DNA of 6,972 bases. Origin: Rickettsiales bacterium. Its GTDB lineage: Bacteria > Pseudomonadota > Alphaproteobacteria > Rickettsiales > UBA3002. Shown in pieces: positions 1 through 5,166 of the stretch (the first letter of the stretch is position 1; each line of letters begins with the position of its first letter). The position numbers were made by a program, and so were the translations under genes. The stretch covers positions 1 to 6,972 of the forward strand of contig JAJTIB010000146.1 of NCBI GenBank assembly GCA_021300075.1, given 5' to 3'. The notes below the pieces were generated by a model, which worked only from the letters and a program-made list of their open reading frames with translations, did not search any database and had not been told where the DNA came from.

Positions 1-1698
1 CAGCGAGGCGGAGCGGCAATAATAAAGCGACTTCACCCCCTTCTTCCACGCCATATAGTGAATGGCATGTAAATCACGCTTGTGGATATTCGCAGGCAGG
101 AACACATTGACCGACTGCGCCTGACATATGAACGGCGAACGATCACCTGCATGCTCAATGACCCAGCGCTGGTCCATCTCATAGGCGGTTTTGAAAACGA
201 GCTTTTCGTTTTCATCGAGGAAATCCAGATGCTGCACCGAGCCTTCATTCGTCGTGATGGAAGACCAGACCGCATCCGTATCCTGGCCCTTCTCGGCGAG
301 CAACTGCTTCAGATATTTATTGCGTACCACAAAAGAGCCGGAGAGAGTTTTCTGCGTAAAAGCATTAGCCGCATAAGGCTCAATCCCCGGGCTCGCGTTA
401 CCGCAGATGATGGAGATGGAGGCGGTGGGCGCAATCGCGATTTTGTTCGAGAAACGCTCCTTGATCCCGAACTCCGCCGCATCCGGGCAGGCACCGCGCT
501 CTTCGGCAAGCGCGACCGATGCTGCATCCGCCTGTTTGCGGATATGCTCAAACATTTTCTTGTTCCACACCTTCGCCATCACCGATTCAAACGGAATCAT
601 TTTCGATTGCAGGTAGGAGTGAAAGCCCATGATGCCAAGCCCCACCGAGCGCTCGCGCATGGCCGAGTATTTGGCACGCGCCATGGAATCGGGCGCGGTC
701 TCAATAAAATCCTCGAGCACGTTATCAAGAAAGCGCATCACATCCGCAATGAAGGTCGGGTGGTCTTTCCACTGATCGAAATATTCCACATTCAGTGAGC
801 TCAGGCAGCAGACCGCGGTGCGGCTTTTGCCGTGCTGGTCAAACCCGGTGGGCAGGGTAATCTCGCTGCAGAGATTCGACATTTTCACGTTCAGCCCTGC
901 CTGTTTGTGATGCTCAGGAATGGCGCGGTTCACCGTGTCAATGAACAGGATATAAGGCTCGCCCGTCTCAATACGGGTGGTGAGCAGTTTCGCCCAGAGA
1001 TCCCGCGCTTTCACCGTTTCCACTACATGTTTGTCTTTGGGGGAGAGCAGATCCCATTTCTCGTCATTTTCCACCGCGCGCATGAAATCATCCGTCACGC
1101 AGACGCCGTGATGCAGGTTGAGGGCTTTGCGGTTAGGGTCACCGCCGGTCGGGCGGCGGATGTCGATAAATTCCTCAATCTCGGGGTGCGAAATATCCAG
1201 ATACACGGCCGAAGATCCGCGGCGCAAGCTGCCTTGCGAGATGGCAAGGGTCAGCGAATCCTGCACGCGGATGAAAGGCACCACGCCCGAAGTCTTGCCG
1301 TTGCGACCAACTTTTTCGCCAAGCGAGCGCAGATTGCCCCAGTAAGAGCCGATGCCGCCCCCGCGCGAGGCCAGCCAGACATTTTCATTCCACAAATCGA
1401 CAATACCGGTGAGCGAGTCCTCGGTTTCGTTCAGAAAGCAGGAAATGGGCAGGCCGCGATTGGTGCCGCCATTCGACAGAATCGGGGTGGCGGGCATGAA
1501 CCACATGCGGCTGATATAGTCGTAAATGCGCCCGGCATGTTCGGGGCTGTCGCCATAATGGGTGGCGACACGGGCGAAAAGATCCTGATAATTCTCCCCC
1601 GGCAGCAAATAACGATCATCCAGCGTCGCCCGACCGAAATCGGTCAGGTATTTGTCGCGGGAAACATCCGTGGTGATGGCGGTGGGGGCAAGGGTCAT
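1..1698 (-). CDS. nrdA: Ribonucleoside-diphosphate reductase, alpha (catalytic) subunit, class I; 3' end outside window
   Basis: This cytoplasmic enzyme subunit reduces ribonucleoside diphosphates to deoxy forms for DNA synthesis, together with a radical-generating beta subunit (NrdB). The first 566 residues are read without a stop. Against E. coli NrdA, Cys87 (in LPISCFLNE) matches C225; Asn275, Cys277 and Glu279 (in SNLCSEITLP) match N437, C439 and E441; Cys297 (in AVCCLSSLN) matches C462; and Tyr559-Tyr560 (in KSLYYCRS) match the radical-transfer pair Y730-Y731. The C-terminal Cys pair that accepts electrons lies beyond the window edge. The N-terminus is about 138 residues shorter than in E. 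coli, so the ATP-cone (overall activity site) is absent, as in other alphaproteobacterial NrdA. The ATG is chosen because AGGAG stands 5 nt upstream (1704-1708) and the family similarity starts soon after it. Regulation is probably by NrdR (boxes at 1796 and 1940). nrdB may lie downstream, outside the window (inference). Confidence 0.97.
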   Translation of the reverse strand, partial: MTLAPTAITTDVSRDKYLTDFGRATLDDRYLLPGENYQDLFARVATHYGDSPEHAGRIYDYISRMWFMPATPILSNGGTNRGLPISCFLNETEDSLTGIVDLWNENVWLASRGGGIGSYWGNLRSLGEKVGRNGKTSGVVPFIRVQDSLTLAISQGSLRRGSSAVYLDISHPEIEEFIDIRRPTGGDPNRKALNLHHGVCVTDDFMRAVENDEKWDLLSPKDKHVVETVKARDLWAKLLTTRIETGEPYILFIDTVNRAIPEHHKQAGLNVKMSNLCSEITLPTGFDQHGKSRTAVCCLSSLNVEYFDQWKDHPTFIADVMRFLDNVLEDFIETAPDSMARAKYSAMRERSVGLGIMGFHSYLQSKMIPFESVMAKVWNKKMFEHIRKQADAASVALAEERGACPDAAEFGIKERFSNKIAIAPTASISIICGNASPGIEPYAANAFTQKTLSGSFVVRNKYLKQLLAEKGQDTDAVWSSITTNEGSVQHLDFLDENEKLVFKTAYEMDQRWVIEHAGDRSPFICQAQSVNVFLPANIHKRDLHAIHYMAWKKGVKSLYYCRSASL

Positions 1699-1749
1699 AC
1701 ACTCTCCTGATTTGTTTTCTGCTTTATAGTCTGTGTTGTTTCTGTTTTT

Positions 1750-1772
1750 CGCCGGAATCGGCGGATTTTTTT
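1750..1772 (+). terminator. Terminator-like hairpin in the nrdA leader (plus strand)
   Basis: CGCCG (1750-1754) and CGGCG (1759-1763) form a 5-bp GC stem with a 4-nt loop, followed within 3 nt by seven T residues (1766-1772) on the plus strand. In that direction it resembles a short rho-independent terminator that would stop transcripts antisense to nrdA. On the minus strand the same stem lies in the nrdA 5' leader, about 50 nt before the ribosome site, where it could affect translation instead. The short stem makes either role tentative. Confidence 0.3.
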
Positions 1773-1795
1773 CATTCTGTCTCGTCGCAGTGGGG

Positions 1796-1811
1796 ATACT
1801 ACCTATTGTGG
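1796..1811. promoter_or_regulatory. NrdR-box-like operator 1 (promoter-proximal)
   Basis: The plus-strand 16-mer ATACTACCTATTGTGG matches the NrdR consensus as I know it (acaCwAtATaTwGtgt) at 12 of 16 positions. It shares 13 of 16 bases with the box at 1940-1955. NrdR is the ATP/dATP-sensing zinc-finger/ATP-cone repressor of nrd genes. The overlap with the candidate -10 is the usual place for such a repressor site. Confidence 0.6.
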
Positions 1812-1823
1812 CCCCCCTGTCCA
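1796..1823 (-). promoter_or_regulatory. Candidate nrdA promoter
   Basis: On the minus strand, TGGACA (1823-1818, five of six match the sigma-70 -35 consensus) is followed after 16 bp by TAGTAT (1801-1796, four of six match the -10). Transcription would start near 1789, leaving a leader of about 90 nt before the nrdA ATG. The NrdR-like box covers the -10 and most of the spacer, which fits repression. A second AT-rich candidate -10 (TATAAA near 1727-1722) lacks a clear -35. Confidence 0.45.
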
Positions 1824-1834
1824 TCCGGATTATT

Positions 1835-1843
1835 TTATCCACC
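1835..1843 (+). promoter_or_regulatory. DnaA-box-like 9-mer
   Basis: TTATCCACC differs from the strong E. coli-type DnaA box TTATCCACA only at the last base. It lies just upstream of the candidate nrdA -35, next to the AT-rich tract. A single near-match is weak evidence; its weight comes from the other boxes in the same gap. Confidence 0.35.
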
Positions 1844-1939
1844 GCCTAATTTTCTAGTTGAAAGTTTTTTTTCATATAAAAAACAATATAATAAAATTTA
1901 TTTTTTCTGCATTTCTCTGTGAAAGCTTGTTTTTTAGCA

Positions 1940-1955
1940 ACACTAGATATTGTGG
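1940..1955. promoter_or_regulatory. NrdR-box-like operator 2 (distal)
   Basis: The 16-mer ACACTAGATATTGTGG matches the NrdR consensus at 14 of 16 positions, the better of the two boxes. It starts 144 bp from box 1, whereas NrdR boxes usually come as close pairs about three helical turns apart. It could serve a second upstream nrdA promoter or act through DNA looping; no strong -35/-10 pair is evident here. Confidence 0.65.
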
Positions 1956-1959
1956 CACT

Positions 1960-1968
1960 AAATCCACA
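1960..1968 (+). promoter_or_regulatory. Weak DnaA-box-like 9-mer
   Basis: AAATCCACA matches the DnaA box TTATCCACA at seven of nine positions. It lies 4 bp beyond the distal NrdR-like box. Listed because it adds to the cluster; on its own it would not be called. Confidence 0.2.
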
Positions 1969-2097
1969 GCCGACAATTAAATTTTCTTTCTTTCTGCCCT
2001 TCTTCAGGTTTTTCAAGGTTGCGAACGAGACGCCCCTTGTGAAAAAAATATTTTCAATTTCCGATGCGTTAACTGGCGTCAGGCTAACGGCTAGCAC

Positions 2098-2142
2098 ACC
2101 CCCGTCAATCGGGAAATAGCTGTGAATTGCGGGCGTTTTTTT
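2098..2142 (+). terminator. Terminator-like hairpin upstream of msrB, with a competing stem
   Basis: CAAT (2106-2109) pairs with ATTG (2126-2129), and CCCG (2101-2104) with CGGG (2130-2133) past one bulged T; two further pairs follow after a mismatch, and seven T residues (2136-2142) end the element. The same CCCG can instead pair with the nearer CGGG at 2110-2113 (5-nt loop), so two mutually exclusive stems exist. The element could stop rightward transcription coming from the AT-rich region before it reaches the msrB promoter. No upstream gene or RNA was identified that it would terminate. Confidence 0.35.
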
Positions 2143-2143
2143 C

Positions 2144-2171
2144 TTGTTATCTTTGAGGCGCTTATTATAGT
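2144..2171 (+). promoter_or_regulatory. Candidate msrB promoter
   Basis: TTGTTA (2144-2149) and TATAGT (2166-2171) are separated by 16 bp and match sigma-70 consensus at four and five of six positions. Transcription would start near 2178, giving a leader of about 75 nt. The facing DnaA-like boxes start at 2179, at the presumed start site. Confidence 0.45.
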
Positions 2172-2178
2172 TACCCTG

Positions 2179-2205
2179 TTATGCACAGCTTATTCCCGTG
2201 GATAA
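2179..2205. promoter_or_regulatory. Facing pair of DnaA-box-like 9-mers upstream of msrB
   Basis: TTATGCACA (2179-2187, plus strand) fits the consensus TTATNCACA exactly. On the minus strand 2205-2197 reads TTATCCACG, one mismatch. The two face each other 9 bp apart, forming an inverted repeat with 7 of 8 matching arm bases. They sit at and just after the predicted msrB transcription start, so a bound protein would be expected to affect msrB expression. The inverted repeat could equally be the operator of an unrelated dimeric regulator. Confidence 0.45.
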
Positions 2206-2232
2206 GTACCCGACGCCTGTAACCAGCCGCAT

Positions 2233-2244
2233 TTTGCGGACGGA
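2233..2244 (+). repeat. 12-mer leader motif, copy 1 (before msrB)
   Basis: TTTGCGGACGGA occurs here 9 nt before the msrB ATG and again at 5124-5135 before mnmC. In both places a CATGAAA follows shortly. The GGACGGA part may act as a poor ribosome binding site. Confidence 0.5.
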
Positions 2245-2253
2245 TAAATCGTC

Positions 2254-2784
2254 ATGAAACCAACGCGCCTGTTCATTGCACTTATGGCTTCCACGGGTGG
2301 TATTTATTTAAGTCACGGAGGGTTTATGGTCAAGGCTGAACCACCAAAAAGCTCGGAATTGCAAGCGACACCGTCCGCAACAACGCTCACGCCGGAACAG
2401 CACTATGTGACCCAGAAAAACGGTACAGAGCGCCCTTTTCAAAATGCTTACTGGGATAATCACGCCGAGGGGATTTATGTCGATCTCATCAGCGGTGAGC
2501 CGCTTTTTTCTTCGACCGATAAATTCGATTCCGGCACCGGTTGGCCGAGTTTCACCCAGCCCATCAGCGCACATCATATCTCCAGCAGGGCCGATGTCAG
2601 CCATGGCATGATCCGCACCGAGGTACGGAGTGCCACAGGCCATCTCGGCCATGTATTCGATGACGGGCCGCAAGATAAAGGCGGCAAGCGTTACTGTATC
2701 AACTCAGCGGCGCTACGTTTCGTACCCAAAGATCAGATGGTGGCACAAGGTTACGCGGAATATCTGAAGCTATTTAAAAATTAG
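2254..2784 (+). CDS. msrB: Peptide-methionine (R)-S-oxide reductase MsrB, zinc-less type, possibly exported or anchored
   Basis: MsrB reduces the R form of methionine sulfoxide in oxidised proteins. The 176 residues carry the family blocks SGTGWPSF (93-100), HLGHVF (130-135) and RYCINSAALRF (146-156); Cys148 is the catalytic cysteine and the only cysteine in the protein. Where zinc-binding MsrB has CxxC, this one reads GIYVDLISGEPLF, so the metal site is missing, as in MsrB domains of MsrAB fusions. The resolving position is Ser (EVRS, 123-126), so recycling probably uses an external thiol donor. The first 28 residues (K3, R5, a moderately hydrophobic stretch from about 6 to 19, then KAEPP) resemble a weak signal peptide or anchor, and 29-48 looks like a linker. 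From ATG 2254 only a weak GGA-type ribosome site is present; an in-frame ATG at 2326 has a strong one. The gene stands alone on its strand. Confidence 0.95.
   Translation: MKPTRLFIALMASTGGIYLSHGGFMVKAEPPKSSELQATPSATTLTPEQHYVTQKNGTERPFQNAYWDNHAEGIYVDLISGEPLFSSTDKFDSGTGWPSFTQPISAHHISSRADVSHGMIRTEVRSATGHLGHVFDDGPQDKGGKRYCINSAALRFVPKDQMVAQGYAEYLKLFKN
2317..2328 (+). promoter_or_regulatory. Strong internal ribosome binding site and alternative msrB start
   Basis: GGAGGG (2317-2322) lies 3 nt before an in-frame ATG at codon 25 (2326-2328). Starting here gives a 152-residue cytoplasmic MsrB that keeps the whole catalytic domain but loses the signal-like N-terminus. The spacing is a little short, but the site is far better than the one before ATG 2254. 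Either this is the true start or both starts are used. Confidence 0.45.
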
Positions 2785-2908
2785 GGGGGAGAGGCATCAA
2801 TAGCCTTCTCGCAGACATGCCCTGTACCCACTGACGCTCTACCGCTAGAGAAATCCGGCCTGTTTGTCTTAACGAGGTTTCGGCCAGAACAAACCATTTT
2901 GGCGATCT

Positions 2909-2944
2909 ATAGCTGCTTGACTAATTAATTAGTCAAGCAGCTAT
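2909..2944. repeat. Perfect 36-bp palindrome in the convergent msrB/permease gap
   Basis: The 18 bases 2909-2926 are the exact reverse complement of 2927-2944, with no central spacer; the innermost part reads TAATTAATTA and the outer part ATAGCTGCTTG. As RNA it would form a stem of about 16 bp with a tiny loop in either direction. No T-run follows on either strand, so it is not a standard intrinsic terminator, but its place between two gene ends fits a two-way transcript end or stabiliser. A dimeric-protein operator or the remnant of a mobile repeat are alternatives. Confidence 0.9.
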
Positions 2945-2996
2945 CAAAACCGTCCGCCGTTAGTGGCAATTTTGAACCAGGCAACGACCGTAACGC

Positions 2997-3021
2997 AGAA
3001 ATAATCTGTTGGGTTATTTCT
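2997..3021. repeat. Inverted repeat downstream of the permease gene
   Basis: AGAAATAATC and GGTTATTTCT form a 10-bp stem (one G-U pair on the plus strand) around a TGTTG loop. On the minus strand it lies about 29 nt after the permease stop codon. It may help define the 3' end of that mRNA. The T-rich arm is part of the stem and no separate T-run follows, so terminator function is uncertain. Confidence 0.45.
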
Positions 3022-3040
3022 ACAACTGAGTATTGATCAC

Positions 3041-3056
3041 GATTTGATCTCAAATC
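3041..3056. repeat. Short inverted repeat spanning the permease stop codon
   Basis: GATTTGA and TCAAATC are perfect 7-bp arms around a 2-bp centre, and the minus-strand TGA stop (3050-3052) lies inside. With the stems at 2997-3021 and 2909-2944 it makes three successive hairpins at the permease 3' end. This one may be fortuitous. Confidence 0.35.
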
Positions 3057-5020
3057 TTCATCGGCATGATGATAAGATTCTGCGCTTTGTTATGCAGGCG
3101 TTTCTGCAACAGATAGGCGGTCTGGTTATGTAGCATCTGGTGCATGAAGGTTTCATTTTCAAAAATCAGTTTCGTTGCAAAAAACACCGAGCGCGGAAAT
3201 TCCTTGTAAATTTTATCCGTGAGTTTTGAAAGAGTCTCTATCACATCGGTTCCATAGTCATGAAAATAGGTGCTGGGAAGGCCACGGCTGGTGCAGAAAT
3301 CCACATGTGCCTTGAGCCCCGCCTTGGTGTCGCGCCTCAGTTTATGCCACATGGTTTGATCGGTGAATTCTTCGGTATCGATTTCGCCGACACTTGCAAA
3401 CACGAAATTCTTGAACACGCCGGGAAATAACCGCTGCACCCAGAGGAAGGTATGCATACCGCTTGCCGCCGATTCGCCGACCAGAAACACGGCCGTGGGC
3501 TCGCGCGGGTCCATTTTCGGTTTTTCGGCCGGTGCGCGCGCGCTGGAAATCATCATTGCCGCGCTTAACTCACCCTCAATCTCGCTCAACTTTTTACGCA
3601 CCGCGTCATAATGGCGGCGGATGGTGAGACCAATGAAAATCACTAATCCCGTAATCAGCACGGTTTTCCAGGCGCCAAAGGTGAATTTTTCAATCAGTGT
3701 TACACTTAAAATCGTGGCGCAGACAAGAAAGGCGAGCGCCGCAATCGCGAGCCGATGCCATCGCCGCCAGTTACTGCGATTGCGCCAGTTATAGCGGGTG
3801 ATGCCCGCCATCGACAGAGTGAAGCACAAGAACACATTGATGGAGTATAAAATCACCAGCAGATGCACTTCGCCGCCCGTCATGAGGAGCGCGCCAATGG
3901 CGAGCGAGCCCATCAGCACCACGCCGTTACGGGTGACGAGGCGGCTTGAAAGTGAGCTGAACATATGTGGCATCCAGCGGTCCACCGCCATCGCCGCCAG
4001 CACCGAGGGGCCAGCAATAAAGCCGGTATTGGCCGCCACAAACAGCAGCCCCATGGCAAACAGCAGCGAGACCGTGACCACTTCGCTGGAGATATTAATG
4101 CCCCCAATCTCCCAGTGCGCGGTGACGGCCTTAAAAGCGGAAGCGTTGAGCGTTTCGCCGTCCACTTTCTGCACGTCCCACAATAAATACATGAGGATGA
4201 TGCCGGCGGCCATAAAGGCGAGTGAAAAGGCAATCGCCCACATGGTCATTTTGCCAGTTTTAACCTTTGGCTCCGCAAGTGTCGCCCCGGCATAGGAGAC
4301 GGATTCAAGCCCGGTATAAGTGCCGCCCCCCATCGAGAAGGCCTTGAAAAAAAGCGCCAGCACCGCGAACCAGCCCACCGAATCGGCAATCGAAGAAGTT
4401 TCCGCAATGGCATTGGGAAAAATATCCCCCAAGCCATCCGAATGGCTGAAAATCGCGTAAAGCAGCAACGCCACATGGGTTGCAATGAAGCCAAGAAAAA
4501 TCGGCATGAGGGTGCGGATGGATTCCTTCACCCCGCGTAGATTCATATAGGTGAGCACGACCACCACCGTGCAGGCAACCACCAGCTTATAGGGCTGGTA
4601 CTCGCGCGGAAACAAGCTGAAAAGCGCATCCACCCCGCTGGCCGCCGAGATACCAATTGTCAGTACATAGTCAATCAGCACCGCACCGCCCGCCACCAGC
4701 CCGACTTTAGGACCCAAAAGCGCGGTCGAGACGCGGTAACTGCCGCCGCCATTTGGGAACAGCTCGATGACCTGCATATAGGCGCCGGCAATCAGGAATA
4801 CGGTGAAGGCGGTGGCGAGCGCCAGAAAAATCGCCAGATGGGTATGAGCGCCCAGCGCCAGGAATGCTTCTTCAGGACCATAGTTGGCGGAGGATAAGCC
4901 GTCCGCCCCGATTCCAACCCAGGCAAAAAAGGTGATAAGCGCCAGACGATGGCGGGTTTCGGCCTTAAACGGGTCGAGCGGTTTACCGAAAAAAAACTGT
5001 TTTATGGATCGTAAACTCAT
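3050..5020 (-). CDS. APC-superfamily permease with cytosolic C-terminal domain, KimA-like (probable potassium importer)
   Basis: This is an inner-membrane transporter. Counting from the TTG at 5047 (665 residues), about 12 hydrophobic segments cover 35-476, and about 190 soluble residues follow (FLVGESAASG near 521-530, resembling a USP-like domain). The first segment carries GADGLSSANYGPEE, and LIDYVLTIGIS (124-134) and YSINVFLCF (401-409) follow. Asp49, Tyr56, Asp126, Tyr127, Thr130, Ser134 and Tyr401 align with Bacillus KimA D36, Y43, D117, Y118, T121, S125 and Y377, which I recall as lining its potassium path. That, and the same two-part layout, favour K+/H+ symport over amino-acid transport, though many relatives are annotated simply as amino acid permeases. 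The ATG at 5020 (codon 10; product 656 residues) is preferred to the TTG at 5047 because similarity starts there (SLRSIKQFFFGKPL) and AGAAG precedes it by 4 nt. No clear promoter was found in 5021-5166. It is divergent from mnmC. Confidence 0.88.
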   Translation of the reverse strand: MSLRSIKQFFFGKPLDPFKAETRHRLALITFFAWVGIGADGLSSANYGPEEAFLALGAHTHLAIFLALATAFTVFLIAGAYMQVIELFPNGGGSYRVSTALLGPKVGLVAGGAVLIDYVLTIGISAASGVDALFSLFPREYQPYKLVVACTVVVVLTYMNLRGVKESIRTLMPIFLGFIATHVALLLYAIFSHSDGLGDIFPNAIAETSSIADSVGWFAVLALFFKAFSMGGGTYTGLESVSYAGATLAEPKVKTGKMTMWAIAFSLAFMAAGIILMYLLWDVQKVDGETLNASAFKAVTAHWEIGGINISSEVVTVSLLFAMGLLFVAANTGFIAGPSVLAAMAVDRWMPHMFSSLSSRLVTRNGVVLMGSLAIGALLMTGGEVHLLVILYSINVFLCFTLSMAGITRYNWRNRSNWRRWHRLAIAALAFLVCATILSVTLIEKFTFGAWKTVLITGLVIFIGLTIRRHYDAVRKKLSEIEGELSAAMMISSARAPAEKPKMDPREPTAVFLVGESAASGMHTFLWVQRLFPGVFKNFVFASVGEIDTEEFTDQTMWHKLRRDTKAGLKAHVDFCTSRGLPSTYFHDYGTDVIETLSKLTDKIYKEFPRSVFFATKLIFENETFMHQMLHNQTAYLLQKRLHNKAQNLIIMPMKI

Positions 5021-5123
5021 CGCGCTTCTGCGCTCCCAAAGCCGCAAATTGGGCGGCAGACGGGTTGCAGTAGCCCCTTAACCCCAGAATTGCAAGAGGC
5101 GGCCATCACAAACCCACAAATTC

Positions 5124-5135
5124 TTTGCGGACGGA
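5124..5135 (+). repeat. 12-mer leader motif, copy 2 (before mnmC)
   Basis: This is the exact second copy of TTTGCGGACGGA, 13 nt before the ATG of the three-codon leader at 5149 and 31 nt before the mnmC ATG. Its position close to a start codon in both cases suggests a shared leader element, but two 12-mer copies in 7 kb could be coincidence. Confidence 0.5.
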
Positions 5136-5148
5136 CGCAGAGCGTGGC

Positions 5149-5160
5149 ATGAAAAGCTGA
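5149..5160 (+). other. Three-codon in-frame mini-ORF (MKS-stop) before mnmC
   Basis: ATG AAA AGC TGA lies in the same frame as mnmC and ends 6 nt before its ATG at 5167. If the TGA were a sense codon, mnmC would simply start at 5149. As it stands, it is either a tiny leader that lets ribosomes reinitiate at mnmC, a recent nonsense change that moved the start, or chance. TGA is not read as Trp here: tryptophans in nrdA and mnmC use TGG. Confidence 0.35.
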
Positions 5161-5166
5161 GAACCT

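Larger units (their letters stand above)
1699..2253. other. Long divergent intergenic region between nrdA and msrB
   Basis: These 555 bases hold no convincing gene. A strongly AT-rich tract runs from about 1847 to 1920, and 1971-2063 is rich in pyrimidine runs. The region carries two NrdR-like boxes, four DnaA-box-like 9-mers, a leftward nrdA promoter candidate, a rightward msrB promoter candidate and two plus-strand hairpins followed by seven T residues. This is much more space than two simple promoters need, so it is either a complex control region or contains an unrecognised small RNA. A GTG-initiated minus-strand frame of 83 codons (1846-2097) has no convincing ribosome site or recognisable domain and overlaps the boxes, so it is not called. 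Confidence 0.8.

Noticed and set aside
82..1710. Two long plus-strand open frames (82-798 and 832-1710) that cover the left end almost continuously
   Set aside because: They are antisense to nrdA; the minus strand gives an uninterrupted protein with all NrdA catalytic residues, while the plus-strand products show no recognisable domain.
1846..2097. Minus-strand 83-codon frame starting with GTG in the nrdA/msrB gap
   Set aside because: It has no convincing ribosome site or domain, is Lys/Phe-rich as expected from AT-rich DNA, and overlaps the NrdR and DnaA-like boxes.
1699..2253. Replication origin (oriC)
   Set aside because: DnaA-like boxes and an AT-rich tract are present, but no typical origin neighbours (dnaA, hemE, parAB, rpmH) are in the window and the boxes are few; kept only as a finding.
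2789..2810. GAGAGGC/GCCTTCTC stem just after msrB as its terminator
   Set aside because: The stem has a bulge and no T-run follows, so an intrinsic terminator is not supported.
2785..2931. Open frame continuing about 47 codons past the msrB stop in the same frame, ending inside the palindrome
   Set aside because: It has no start codon or similarity to the MsrB C-terminus, and the MsrB family already ends at the TAG; this length is within chance.
3798..4295. Plus-strand 165-codon frame inside the permease gene
   Set aside because: It is the antisense shadow of a membrane protein gene and has no domain of its own.
5041..5057. GCCGC/GCGGC stem before the permease ATG as a riboswitch
   Set aside because: A lone 5-bp stem in a short leader matches no riboswitch architecture I know.
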